Shown here: in pieces, positions 10,260 to 19,857 of the stretch
How the letters are laid out: each line of letters opens with the position of its first letter
Position numbering within the stretch: the first letter of the stretch is position 1
Assembly (NCBI RefSeq): GCF_000264765.2
Contig: NZ_CP006664.1
Span: 2,604,001 to 2,668,000, forward strand
DNA: 64,000 nt
From: Edwardsiella anguillarum ET080813
GTDB lineage: Bacteria; Pseudomonadota; Gammaproteobacteria; Enterobacterales; Enterobacteriaceae
Direction: 5' to 3'
Made by a program: the position numbers and the translations under genes
Notes under the pieces: model-generated
Told to the model about the DNA's origin: nothing
Database searches by the model: none
What the model saw: only the letters and a program-made list of their open reading frames with translations

Positions 10260-11294
10260 TCAATCGGCCACTTTCACTAACAGCTTGCCGAAGTTGTTGC
10301 CCGAGAGTAGCCCCTGTAACGCGGTTACGGCCTGTTCTAGCCCCTCGATAACATCCTCCCGATACTGGATCTGGCCTTGAGCTAGCCACAGGCTCATCTG
10401 TTGATAGAAGGCCGCATAATGCTGACCGAAGTCTTGGCCGATGATAAACCCGCGGACTAACAGCCGTTTTCTCAAGATGGTACCCATCAGCATCGGTAAG
10501 CGATCGTCGAGATTATCGCTCGTCACACTATTGTATTGGCTGATCAGGCCACAGAGCGGCACGCGAGCCAGGGTGTTGAGTAACGGAAGCACCGCATCGA
10601 AGACGGCACCGCCGACATTCTCATAGTAAACGTCGATCCCGTTCGGACAGGCCGCACGCAGCTGGGCGGGGAAGTCGGGCGCGCGGTGATCGATGCAGGC
10701 CGCCAGACCGAGGGTATCGCACACGTAGCGACACTTCTCCGCGCCCCCGGCGATCCCGACGGCTCGGGCTCCGCGTAGATGAGCCACTTGGCCAACGACC
10801 GAGCCGACTGCGCCGCTCGCGGCGGAAACCACCACCGTCTCACCGGGCTGTGGATCGCCGATGGCGGTCAGCCCCATATAGCCGGTGAATCCCGGCATTC
10901 CCAGCACGCCGAGTAACCTGGTGGGGTGCGCCATCCCCGCAGGGACCTTCTGCAAGCCGTCGCCATCGGAGAGGGCATAATCTTGCCAGCCGCTTTGCGC
11001 CAGCACCCACTCCCCAGCCTCATAGTCGGGGTGGTGTGAGCACTCGACCCGACATAGGGTGTGGCCGACCATCACGTCACCCAACTGCATGGCGGGAGTA
11101 TAGGAGGGGCCATCGTTCATCCGTCCCCGGATATACGGGTCGATAGAGAGGTAGAGGGTACGCAGCAATAGCTGCCCCTGGCCGGGGTGCGGGATGGCAG
11201 CCTGCTGTAACTGGATGTCCTGCTCCGTCGGCATTCCACAGGGTCGCTGGCGTAGCACGAGACGCCGATTCGTCGTTCCTGTCTGTGTCATCAT
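10260..11294 (-). CDS. CurA-type NADPH-dependent medium-chain reductase
   Basis: 344-residue zinc-independent medium-chain dehydrogenase/reductase of the curcumin/dihydrocurcumin reductase and leukotriene B4 dehydrogenase group. Motifs: LYLSIDPYIRGRM, GVLGMPGFTGYMGL, the nucleotide-binding VSAASGAVGSVVGQVA (about residue 155), GIDVYYENVGGAVFDAVLP and C-terminal GNNFGKLLVKV. AAAGGAG precedes two adjacent ATGs (11294 and 11291). It presumably reduces alpha,beta-unsaturated carbonyls; the physiological substrate is unknown. Confidence 0.9.
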   Translation of the reverse strand: MMTQTGTTNRRLVLRQRPCGMPTEQDIQLQQAAIPHPGQGQLLLRTLYLSIDPYIRGRMNDGPSYTPAMQLGDVMVGHTLCRVECSHHPDYEAGEWVLAQSGWQDYALSDGDGLQKVPAGMAHPTRLLGVLGMPGFTGYMGLTAIGDPQPGETVVVSAASGAVGSVVGQVAHLRGARAVGIAGGAEKCRYVCDTLGLAACIDHRAPDFPAQLRAACPNGIDVYYENVGGAVFDAVLPLLNTLARVPLCGLISQYNSVTSDNLDDRLPMLMGTILRKRLLVRGFIIGQDFGQHYAAFYQQMSLWLAQGQIQYREDVIEGLEQAVTALQGLLSGNNFGKLLVKVAD

Positions 11295-11439
11295 TTGCTC
11301 CTTTGTTGCCGTGTTGTAGGGGCTAACAGGGACAGCCTAGAGCAAAATCGAGTAGGGCAAAGTGACGGCGTTGACGCTATCCCGGCCCATAGCATAAACG
11401 GTGCATTGTCGAGTAAATAACCATTTGTTTTGCCAGCTC

Positions 11440-11468
11440 TTGACGCTCCTTTGGTTTTTCACTATGGT
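11440..11468 (+). promoter_or_regulatory. Putative tRNA-Thr promoter
   Basis: TTGACG at 11440-11445 and TATGGT at 11463-11468 are separated by exactly 17 bases, with a GC-rich discriminator (CTCCCGC) just after, typical of stable-RNA promoters. Confidence 0.65.
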
Positions 11469-11507
11469 ATCTCCCGCACTTCGGGCAACACGCCCAACTC
11501 CCTCAGT

Positions 11508-11583
11508 GCCGATATAGCTCAGTTGGTAGAGCAGCGCATTCGTAATGCGAAGGTCAGGAGTTCGATTCCCCTTATCGGCACCA
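11508..11583 (+). tRNA. thrW: tRNA-Thr (anticodon CGT)
   Basis: 76-base cloverleaf: acceptor GCCGATA pairs with TATCGGC, D-loop region AGCTCAGTTGGTAGAGC, anticodon stem-loop GCATT-CGT-AATGC, TTCGATT T-loop and an encoded CCA end. Position after proA matches E. coli thrW, a well-known integration site for prophages and islands. Foreign DNA begins immediately downstream. Confidence 0.97.
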
Positions 11584-11589
11584 TATAAA

Positions 11590-11635
11590 ACAAATGGTTA
11601 GCTTAGATGATAAGCTAACCATTTGTGCTTTTTGG
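11590..11635 (+). terminator. tRNA-Thr terminator
   Basis: A perfect 16-bp inverted repeat (11590-11605 with 11611-11626, loop GATGA) followed by GCTTTTT. It lies just inside the island, so the element supplies the terminator for the tRNA. Confidence 0.85.
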
Positions 11636-11636
11636 C

Positions 11637-11664
11637 TTGGGGTACCACATGGGGTACCACATTT
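11637..11664. repeat. Left-end 28-bp direct repeat (two GGGGTACCACAT units)
   Basis: Identical to 48702-48729. Placement close to each island end suggests integrase arm-binding sites. Confidence 0.7.
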
Positions 11665-11694
11665 AGCAAACGGTAGGCACATTACTGTATCCAC

Positions 11695-12956
11695 TTACCT
11701 GGCCACCGGCAGGTCCTCCCAGCGTGTGGTGTAACAGGGGCTCAGGTGCTCTTGTCGCATCATCCACTCAGGCGACCCCGTACCTTGGCTGGCAAAGCCT
11801 ACTCGCCCCAATCCCTTGGCTTTGATCTGGTCCATCACTGCCATCAGCGCATCCGATTGAGCGGAAGACGGGGCAAACAGATCGGCCTGTTGTTGCCCCT
11901 TGGGGGTGAACTCACTCAGCATGACGCCCCCCTTCTGATAGCGGTAACCATTGCGCCAAATCTGCGGTAGCAGCACGTTCACTTGCTGCAGCAACAACCG
12001 GGTGTCATCGCTAGGGCAAACTAGCCGAACGCCAGCCTGCTCACTGTAGTAAGGCCTTCGCTCATCAAAGGGGCTGGTCCGCACGAACAGGTGCACCCGC
12101 TGGCAACACATCCCCTCGGCCCGCAGCTTCTCGGCTGCGCGAGCCATAAGCCTGACAACGCTTGGGCCATTTCTCCACGGTCAGTCACGCGCTCACCAAA
12201 GGAACGGCTCGAGAGGATCTGCTGCTTCGCCGCCGGTTCAACGGTCAGCTCTGTGCAAGGCAGGCCACGCAGCTCCTGTACGATCCGCTCGACCACCACG
12301 CAGTATTGGGCGCGTAACCCTTTGGCGTCGCTAGCCACCAGGTCAGCAACGGTGTTGATGCCTTGTGCCACCAACTTGGCTCCCAAGCGCCGTCCTATGC
12401 CCCACACCTCGTCCACCGGGGTGATAGCCATCAGCCGGGCACGGCGCAGCTCGTTACGCAAGTCCACGACGCCGCCCGTGGCAGGCCACTTCTTGGCTGC
12501 ATAGTTGGCCAGCTTGGCGAGGGTCTTGGTGGGGCCAATCCCGACCCCTACCGTGAGGCCGGTCCACTGCCACACTCGCTGTCGGATCTGTTGTCCATAG
12601 GCTGTCAGGTCCCCGGCAAACGACTCCGACAGTGACAGGAATGCTTCATCGATGGAGTAGACCTCCAGCTCGGGGGCCATGGTCTCCAACGTGCTCATCA
12701 CCCTGCCAGACATGTCTCCATAGAGTGCGTAGTTGGAGCTGAATGCCACCCCGCCATGCGCCTCGAACTGCTCGCGGATCTTGAAGTAGGGCCCGGCCAT
12801 CTTGATACCCAGCGCCTTGGCTTCGGGGCTGCGCGACACCACGCATCCATCGTTGTTGGAGAGCACCACGATCGGGCGGCCACGCAGCTCAGGGCGAAAC
12901 AGCCGCTCACAGCTGGCGTAGAAGTTGTTTACATCAACGAGCGCTATGGCCATCAC
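11695..12956 (-). pseudogene. umuC: UmuC-type translesion polymerase subunit, frameshifted
   Basis: Y-family DNA polymerase V catalytic subunit split into two frames. The upstream part (from ATG at 12956) has [36 protein letters not shown] and the [13 protein letters not shown] helix-hairpin region, and runs to EMAQALSGL. The family continuation [11 protein letters not shown] then appears in the next frame (about 12147 down to 11695). The junction near 12140-12150 reads as a one-base loss. Unless this is a sequencing error or is recoded, the C-terminal (little finger) domain is lost and lesion bypass should fail. The start overlaps umuD. Confidence 0.88.
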
Positions 12957-13377
12957 GCTGCCTCAGATTGCCAATCACATGGGTGACCACCCCGAACAGC
13001 TCTAGGGAGAGGCTCATGCTAGGGTCGATAGGTGCGAACGCCGGATTGGCTGGCAACAGCCGCAACCTCGGCTTGAGCTGCAAGGTCTTTACCGTGAAGC
13101 CGCCATCGAGTAGTGCAATCACCACATCTCCATGGCGCGGGGTCAGGCTCTTATCGACCACCAACAAGTCACCGGGAAAGATGCCGACCCCGGTCATGCT
13201 CTCCCCCTCGGCACGCAGATAGAAGGTTGCTGCAGGGTGCGACACGCAGTGGGCGTTGAGGTCCAACTTTCCTTCCAGATAGTCGCTGGCTGGACTGGGA
13301 AAGCCGCAAGAGGCACGGTGCAAGAACAGCGGGATGGTCACCTCGACGGGTGATGGGTCTGGGGTTAACAACTTCAT
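12934..13377 (-). CDS. umuD: UmuD-like SOS mutagenesis protein
   Basis: 147-residue LexA/UmuD-family (S24) self-cleaving protein. The cleavage site is Cys-Gly in [13 protein letters not shown] (about residue 24), the nucleophile Ser is in [11 protein letters not shown] (about residue 60) and the general-base Lys in [10 protein letters not shown] (about residue 97). RecA-stimulated self-cleavage yields UmuD', the accessory subunit of Pol V. The gene overlaps umuC and has a LexA box immediately upstream. It looks intact. Confidence 0.93.
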   Translation of the reverse strand: MKLLTPDPSPVEVTIPLFLHRASCGFPSPASDYLEGKLDLNAHCVSHPAATFYLRAEGESMTGVGIFPGDLLVVDKSLTPRHGDVVIALLDGGFTVKTLQLKPRLRLLPANPAFAPIDPSMSLSLELFGVVTHVIGNLRQRDGHSAR

Positions 13378-13388
13378 AGCAACAACAC

Positions 13389-13404
13389 CTGTTTTTATAT
13401 ACAG
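13389..13404 (-). promoter_or_regulatory. LexA (SOS) box of umuDC
   Basis: CTGTTTTTATATACAG matches the CTGT-N8-ACAG LexA consensus and lies 11 bases upstream of the umuD start, so the pair is predicted to be DNA-damage inducible. Confidence 0.9.
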
Positions 13405-13463
13405 GCATTATAGCGTGCCACCTTTGAGCCAGCGCAAGTCCCGCATGCCACTGATGGCGTACC

Positions 13464-13640
13464 ATGGCGCCAACAAATGACAAAGAGGTCAGTATTGGTC
13501 ACAGTCTGTGTGCCCTACCGAAAGAGCAGCAAGAACGGGTCGAGGTCATGCGGTATGGAAGGAGCGCAACGGTCACTTGGCCAGCGCAGAAAGCGAACCA
13601 ACATCAAGGTGAACTGGATCGCGACTTTTCGAGCAAGTAA
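13464..13640 (+). CDS. Possible 58-residue unknown protein divergent from umuD
   Basis: Open frame of 58 codons starting MAPTNDKEVSIGHSLCALP and ending with DRDFSSK and a TAA. It is transcribed away from umuD and begins 60 bases from the LexA box, so it could be SOS-controlled. There is no strong ribosome-binding site and no recognised family. It may be a gene remnant. Confidence 0.3.
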   Translation: MAPTNDKEVSIGHSLCALPKEQQERVEVMRYGRSATVTWPAQKANQHQGELDRDFSSK

Positions 13641-14519
13641 TCAAATATAAATGAAGTTAATTCTATCTAACTGAAAATGTGATATCAGTGTATGCGGTGA
13701 AAACTTGTGCATGGTGTGGAGCCATTTTTGGCGAGATGTTTTACGATTCCCTGGCACAGTTAACCATCCAGATACATGCCTGAAAAACGGACTTTGTAAT
13801 ATGAGCACACACTTTGTAGATTGGAAAAATTCCTTTCCAAAATTAGCCTTCTAGCAAGTATCGATTTGGCCGAAAAATGCTTCCCACGTACATCCACAAC
13901 ATCCCAATGACAAAAGCAGTATTGGTGCGATACTTCGAGTCGATAGCTTTGCCTATTGTAGGGCTAGAGACAGATTTTCTCTTTCAAGCACTTGAAGCGA
14001 AACTATGCAGACCGTCCCATGCCTCCGGATTTTTTGTTCAACTTAACCAAATACCTTGAGACTGGTGGTGTCGATAGTAAAGCGGTGGTGGGACATTTGG
14101 TACAAGGATAGTGTCGACAACATGTGTGCCTCCGATGGCAGGCATCGTCTACCGCAGTGACTCATTGGGGTTAGTCTGGTGTGAGGTCAGAGTACGGGAT
14201 CTGTATTCTTGGAATGAAAATTATGTTTTTGCTAAATGGTGTGGTGATCTTGATTGATGTGATGCAAGGCATAGTTGTGCGATGGCCAAGTTGGTAAACT
14301 GCAATCTGAATAGATGTTAGTTTGGTAGCCATGAGTCAGAGCAGTTTAAAAAATCGCCATCATACTCGACGTTCAACTTATTATAGTTGGAGGCGTAACC
14401 CGACTTTTATTAAGGTCCAATACATGTTCAAAAAATATCATGTGTTAAGGGGGATATAGGTATGTATCATACCTATAACGCTGTTTATAATATATATTTT
14501 TGTTGCTCTTATCAAAATA
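13641..14519. other. Intergenic region between the umuDC area and the DISARM-like operon
   Basis: About 880 bases with only short, uncoded-looking frames (one 60-codon frame at 13877-14059 lacks any support). AT content rises strongly towards 14519. It is probably decayed island sequence plus the promoter of the helicase gene; no specific motif was recognised. Confidence 0.4.
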
Positions 14520-16781
14520 ATGGATTTACTGATGGCCGTCAGAAAGTACTTGAATTACTTTATTAGCGATCTTGTTAAATTAGCGAGCGATAATCAGTCA
14601 GATACAGAGATACTCCACGCTATCCTTGAGGAGCTTTCTTTTCGGAAAAAGTCTCTGGCGCGAAGAGAGTTGACCGACGAGATCCATGGATATCTGCAAT
14701 CTACAGTTGCGCCAAGGCAGACCGTTAGCTTCCGCCAATCATCGCTTGCTGAGAAATTGCCGAAGTTAGAAGTAAATCAAGCCGAGAAAGATATTCTGAC
14801 CGGCAAGTTCAATACGAGTGAAATCCCAAACAGATACCGTCGAGCAGTTCTAAATACCACGCATATGCATAATTTTCGCAAAGAAAATCTACTAAGAATG
14901 TATCTGGACGGCACATGTGGAATCGATGCATCAGCGATTCGCAAAGTAATAGAGTTCTTTCTTCATGGTGATATTGTCGTGCAATCCTCTCAGACAGCAG
15001 AGAAAAAAATGACGACAGCATTCATCAATACTCATAAACTTAATGATGTAGCATTCAGTGATGATGTTTCAAATATTGGCGTCGGCAAGATAAATAAAAT
15101 AGAGAATGAAATAGTTGCAAATAAATCTGATTTCTATCAGGCTGCTCTTGATAAGTGTGTTATTTTAAGTGCCCCACCAGGATGTGGAAAAACATATAGT
15201 ATCGTAGAGCGACTGGCAAATCATGTCATGTGTTTGAAAGAGCCTTACGATGCGAAAAAAATATTGGTTTTAAGCTTTACTAGAAACGCAGTCAAAGAGC
15301 TTAGGCTACGCCTAGAAAAACGGAACCAGAGCGATCTAATTGGGAGCCTAGATCTTGTTCGAGTCATGACGTTTGATGCCTTAGCTTACAGTATTTTACA
15401 GGCCATTGACTCAGATCTACCTAGTGACGATTTTGACGCTAATATCCGTATGGCAAAGTCGATAATTATGCAGGAAAAGATTGCTAACGTTGAAGTGCTA
15501 AAAACTGTTAAATGGATTTATGTCGATGAGTATCAGGATCTGGTCGGATGTCGTGCGGATTTTACTATTGAACTAATGAAGTTAGCTTTAACACGGGACG
15601 GTGCAGTTTCTCTTTTGGGCGATCCTTGTCAGCAAATTATGAATTTCCAGCTAAAGCACCGCAACGAGACCACCAACGATGCCTTTCTACACCAATTTAA
15701 GTGTCTCGCTGCCAAGCAACTTCTGCAATACAGACTTAATGAAAGCTATCGATTTATTACCACTGAACAAAAAGAAAGGGTAAAGCAAATAACAAGCCAG
15801 CTTGTGTCTGAGCATATAACAGAGATCAATAGCCATGACTATGCGCAGATGGTTACGCTAGACGAAATTAATGAAGGGGATGCGGTCCTATGTATGCGTA
15901 ATATCGACTGCTATTTAATTTCACAACAACTCACTCAACGGGGATTTTCAGTCAGGCTCCAAGCTGGATGTGATAAATCAGAACTACCAATATGGCTTTA
16001 TCGAGTGTTCGCAGGCTGGCGTCAGGAAATAATGTCAGTAGAACTTTTTCTGCAGAAATGTCAGACTATTTTAGGCCATAATGGCGAAGAGGAGCTGGAT
16101 TATCTTTGTCGGGCCGGAGTTGTGATGAATAACAATGTTCTCGTTAACAGATTAGTTCAGAATGCAGAAAAATATAGTGCCATAAGCCCAATTGTTGCAT
16201 CGAATCAAATTATAGTTTCTACCGTGCACAAAGCTAAAGGTTTGCAATTCCCTAGGGTATTCTTCTACAGCAATAACACTCATTTTAGTCGTAATGGCGA
16301 TTCGATGAACACGTTCTATGTTGCTGTGACGCGTGCTGAACAATACTTCTTTATATTAAATGACAGCGCAATTAAAGCTGTACGTTGTACTCGTGGTGGA
16401 ATGTATATTGTTGGTCAAAGCCTGTTGCTGGAAGGAATAAACGATATCGATTTTAAATCGTTTATTCCTGAACCTGAAACATTTAGCTCTGGGTATATTG
16501 ACTCGATGCTCAGAGGGGAGGTTCGATATTTTGTCAGCTATCATGAAAATAAGACATGGTTGTTTGCCGAAATGAATAATAAAACGACTATACGTCTGTA
16601 TCGGATGCCAAGGCTTGAAAGAAATTATTGGATCCAGAACCAGAATCGATATTATTTAAATTTTTCGCTGGTTGAAATGTCGACATTTGTATATTCTGGC
16701 GATTCAGAGTTGATTGAAAAGATTGTCGGGCCGACCTACTTATTGCCGTTGCCTGTATTTAAGGGACTATGGGAGATATAG
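14520..16781 (+). CDS. UvrD/Rep-like superfamily 1 helicase (first gene of the DISARM-like trio)
   Basis: 753 residues. About 210 N-terminal residues are unlike known domains. SF1 helicase motifs follow: APPGCGKTYSIVERL (Walker A, about residue 220), VLSFTRNAVKELRLRL (Ia), WIYVDEYQDL (Walker B, about 335), LLGDPCQQIMNF (III), STVHKAKGLQFPRVFF (V, about 568) and FYVAVTRAEQYFF (VI, about 600). It probably uses ATP to translocate on or unwind DNA. No clear Shine-Dalgarno precedes 14520 and an in-frame ATG lies at 14532. The drmA-like gene starts two bases after its stop. Codon usage is AT-rich relative to the core genome. Confidence 0.85.
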   Translation: MDLLMAVRKYLNYFISDLVKLASDNQSDTEILHAILEELSFRKKSLARRELTDEIHGYLQSTVAPRQTVSFRQSSLAEKLPKLEVNQAEKDILTGKFNTSEIPNRYRRAVLNTTHMHNFRKENLLRMYLDGTCGIDASAIRKVIEFFLHGDIVVQSSQTAEKKMTTAFINTHKLNDVAFSDDVSNIGVGKINKIENEIVANKSDFYQAALDKCVILSAPPGCGKTYSIVERLANHVMCLKEPYDAKKILVLSFTRNAVKELRLRLEKRNQSDLIGSLDLVRVMTFDALAYSILQAIDSDLPSDDFDANIRMAKSIIMQEKIANVEVLKTVKWIYVDEYQDLVGCRADFTIELMKLALTRDGAVSLLGDPCQQIMNFQLKHRNETTNDAFLHQFKCLAAKQLLQYRLNESYRFITTEQKERVKQITSQLVSEHITEINSHDYAQMVTLDEINEGDAVLCMRNIDCYLISQQLTQRGFSVRLQAGCDKSELPIWLYRVFAGWRQEIMSVELFLQKCQTILGHNGEEELDYLCRAGVVMNNNVLVNRLVQNAEKYSAISPIVASNQIIVSTVHKAKGLQFPRVFFYSNNTHFSRNGDSMNTFYVAVTRAEQYFFILNDSAIKAVRCTRGGMYIVGQSLLLEGINDIDFKSFIPEPETFSSGYIDSMLRGEVRYFVSYHENKTWLFAEMNNKTTIRLYRMPRLERNYWIQNQNRYYLNFSLVEMSTFVYSGDSELIEKIVGPTYLLPLPVFKGLWEI

Positions 16782-16782
16782 A

Positions 16783-19700
16783 ATGAAAAATATTCATCAA
16801 CAAGCACGAGAAAAATTCCTGTCTGAAGTAAAACGGCAAATGATTGGCCCTTTTAACGAGTCAGAATGTATCACAGTAGCACCGTGGGATCTGTATCATA
16901 CTGGGATGATCTGGCCTGCAGGAAGTAAAATTCAATTTGAAGAATGTGAGGAAGAGAAGCAGGAAGGTGAGGATGATGTCGAAGGATTTATGGATCTTGT
17001 TAATGCTTCTAGTCAGAGTGCGATTGGTTTTACTTTCTTTGTCAGTGACTCTACTTTCTCATTATTATTAGCACTAGAATATGCAATCTATACAGAAAGT
17101 ATCAACAATAAAGAGATTAGTTGGTGCAGAATACCATTTTCTCATGAGCTGACTATTAATGTCGATGCGTTAAGCAACGGATCACATAGCATTATTTTAA
17201 ACGATGATAATGTCGTTGTAAGAGCCCGAGCGAAAAAGGTTAAAGATCGAATCGCATTAACCGTTACGTTGATCAATCAAAAACCGATAACTCCTTGCTA
17301 TGGAGAAGGGGTTTTATATCAGGCGGAGATGAGTATTGTTGCAGAGGAATTATTACCAGCTCCGGTTCTAGACCATATCGTCAATAATGACCCTGAATTC
17401 TGGCAGCACGAATTACTCTATCGAAATTCTGCCAATTTTGCCACTGGTCACGGTTGTGCTGTTCACTGGGCTGGGGAGCACCCTAAGCGTATCACCTCAT
17501 GCTGGTTACCAGTGCATGAAGTGCTTAAAGCTTCGCCTGAAATAGAAGATTTAAGTAATACGCCTCTACTCAATATGAAATTTATTATTGAGTCCGATGA
17601 TTCGATGTTGCTTGAACATCTGGCGCTGATCCCTGAAAAATACCGCGCTTGGATCCGTGAACAGACCATTCGGGTAGAGTCAATTGTGAATGCGTTTTCG
17701 GGAGAGAGGCGCGAAAAAATTCATGCCGTGGCGTTGCAAAATTTGCACGAGTGCCAAAAACAAAGTGACAGAATGGTGGAAGGCATTAGTTGTTTATACA
17801 ACTCGGCTGCGCTAATGCGCGCCTTCCGCCTTGCGAACCAGACAATCCGGAAGAGCATTGAACTTAGCACGTTGAGAAAACAAGGCGTGATGAATTTCGA
17901 ACCTCGATGGCGCCCCTTTCAGTTGGCATTTTTGTTGCTGTCGCTACCTTCGTCTATTGATCGTAACCATCCCGATCGCGAAGTTATGGAATTGATTTGG
18001 TTCCCAACCGGAGGGGGAAAAACAGAAGCCTATCTTGGGCTTACGGCTGTTTTAATGTTTCACCGCTATCTGACGGCGAAATCGCCCCAAGAGGCAGCCG
18101 GTACAGTTGTAATGACACGATACACACTGCGTTTATTAACCATACAACAGTTTGAAAGGGCCGCTCTCATGATTTGCGCTGCCAACATTATAAGGGGGGA
18201 ACAAGCCGATCTCCGGTCGTTTAAACCATTTGATATTGGCCTATTTGTCGGTGGTGGTGCAACACCAAATACGCTGGAAATTGCCGGTAAGCTTCTTCAG
18301 GAGCAGACCGACGCTCCAGAAACTACCTTGCCGGTGCAAAGTTGCCCCGTGTGCGGTGCAACGTTGTCGACCAGTCATCAGACGATTCGTGATGGGGCTT
18401 TGTTGACTTGGTGCAGCGACGTCTCCTGTATTCATGGTTCGCCAGATATGCCTTTGCCGCTGATTTTTGTTGATGAGCAACTTTATGCTTCACCACCTAC
18501 TTTTTTGATTGGCACGGTCGATAAATTTGCCAATATGCCTTTTACGCCAGATATGGCACGTCTGTTTGGTCGGGGGACTACCACCGCGCCGTTACAACTT
18601 ATTATCCAAGACGAATTACATCTGATTAGCGATGCGCTTGGCACGGTGACTGCTTTATTCGAAACGGCCATCGATGAAATAGCCAGTGTAGATGGAAAAC
18701 GGGTCAAAATTATTGGTTCGACAGCAACAATCCGACGAGCAGAAGTACAGGTCAGAAAGTTGTTCAATCGTGAAGTCATGCAGTTTCCGACCCCATGTCT
18801 TGATGCGGATAACTCCTTTTTCTACCAGAGTGATAAGCAGAATCCTGGACGGTTGTATGTTGGACTGCATGCACAAGGTCGTTCACCAAAACATACTCTT
18901 GCTAGACTTACTGGCAACTGTCTGCAGGCAGCGCAGTATGTAGAAAAAAATGCCCGTGACTATTTCTATACGTTGGTAATGTACTTCAATAGCCTCAGGG
19001 AGTTAGGGGGCTCACTGCTATTATTACAGGACGATATTCCCCGTTACCTTGAGGTAATAAAAAAAGATGAGAATATCGATCGGCGTATTATTACAAGATT
19101 TACAGAGTTAACCAGCAAGCTGAGTTCAGCTGAAATACCTCAGATTCTTGATGACTTAAATGAATGCTGGCCTGCTAGTGCTACTAGTCAAAAAGAACCG
19201 ATAGATGCAGTGCTTGCTACAAATATGATTTCGGTCGGGGTAGATGTTTCACGCCTAGGGGTGATGATCGTAAATGGTCAGCCTAAAAATACCTCTGAGT
19301 ATATTCAGGCATCCAGTCGCGTCGGACGCGATACTGGTAAAGCAGGAATCGTATTTACCTTGTATAACTGGACTCGTCCCCGTGACCGTTCCCACTATGA
19401 GAAGTTTCAGGTCTTCCACAGTGCATTCTATCGTCATGTTGAGTCATCAAGTGTTACGCCGTTTGCCTCGCGAGCGCGAGATCGGGCACTACACTCCATT
19501 CTTATCGCTATGGTGAGATTAACAATTCCTGAATTTGCAGATAATAAAAGTGCAATTAGAATACATGAACCTGCGTTGAGGCAACGAGTCAGAGCATTGA
19601 TAGGTGTTATTTGCGCGCGCGTTAAAACAACAGAAGCAGAAGAGGCAGACGATACGCGCCAAAATCTGGAAGATATTTTATATGACTGGATGGAAAAAGC

Positions 19701-19854
19701 TCGTATGACAAGCAAACTCAGCTGGGTTGGCCACCAAACCGACAGTAATGCGCTTTTGAAAAATAAAGTGAATGGGGAGGACCCTTGGGAAATGCAACGC
19801 TCAGTACGAGATGTAGAAGCGCAGGTGAAGGTCAGCATGATGGTGCAGGAGTAG
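16783..19854 (+). CDS. drmA: DrmA-like DISARM helicase
   Basis: 1023 residues from the ATG at 16783 (GGGAG upstream); the open frame extends 69 bases further into the previous gene but without a site. Superfamily 2 features: IWFPTGGGKTEAYLGL (Walker A, about residue 406), IIQDELHLISD (DEAH-type box, about 606), SSRVGRDTGKAGIVF (motif VI-like, about 843). A CPVCG zinc-ribbon-like stretch near 521 sits between the helicase lobes. The combination with a DUF1998 partner is the core of DISARM, a phage-restricting system. It is tightly linked to the UvrD-like gene and drmB. Confidence 0.85.
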   Translation: MKNIHQQAREKFLSEVKRQMIGPFNESECITVAPWDLYHTGMIWPAGSKIQFEECEEEKQEGEDDVEGFMDLVNASSQSAIGFTFFVSDSTFSLLLALEYAIYTESINNKEISWCRIPFSHELTINVDALSNGSHSIILNDDNVVVRARAKKVKDRIALTVTLINQKPITPCYGEGVLYQAEMSIVAEELLPAPVLDHIVNNDPEFWQHELLYRNSANFATGHGCAVHWAGEHPKRITSCWLPVHEVLKASPEIEDLSNTPLLNMKFIIESDDSMLLEHLALIPEKYRAWIREQTIRVESIVNAFSGERREKIHAVALQNLHECQKQSDRMVEGISCLYNSAALMRAFRLANQTIRKSIELSTLRKQGVMNFEPRWRPFQLAFLLLSLPSSIDRNHPDREVMELIWFPTGGGKTEAYLGLTAVLMFHRYLTAKSPQEAAGTVVMTRYTLRLLTIQQFERAALMICAANIIRGEQADLRSFKPFDIGLFVGGGATPNTLEIAGKLLQEQTDAPETTLPVQSCPVCGATLSTSHQTIRDGALLTWCSDVSCIHGSPDMPLPLIFVDEQLYASPPTFLIGTVDKFANMPFTPDMARLFGRGTTTAPLQLIIQDELHLISDALGTVTALFETAIDEIASVDGKRVKIIGSTATIRRAEVQVRKLFNREVMQFPTPCLDADNSFFYQSDKQNPGRLYVGLHAQGRSPKHTLARLTGNCLQAAQYVEKNARDYFYTLVMYFNSLRELGGSLLLLQDDIPRYLEVIKKDENIDRRIITRFTELTSKLSSAEIPQILDDLNECWPASATSQKEPIDAVLATNMISVGVDVSRLGVMIVNGQPKNTSEYIQASSRVGRDTGKAGIVFTLYNWTRPRDRSHYEKFQVFHSAFYRHVESSSVTPFASRARDRALHSILIAMVRLTIPEFADNKSAIRIHEPALRQRVRALIGVICARVKTTEAEEADDTRQNLEDILYDWMEKARMTSKLSWVGHQTDSNALLKNKVNGEDPWEMQRSVRDVEAQVKVSMMVQE

Positions 19855-19857
19855 ACA

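Noticed and set aside
11637..11664. Tandem 12-base units as a CRISPR-like array
   Set aside because: Only two units without spacers; the same block occurs at the other island end, so an integrase arm site is more likely. No CRISPR array was seen in the window.
13877..14059. 60-codon frame in the intergenic region
   Set aside because: No ribosome-binding site, no family resemblance and surrounding sequence appears decayed.
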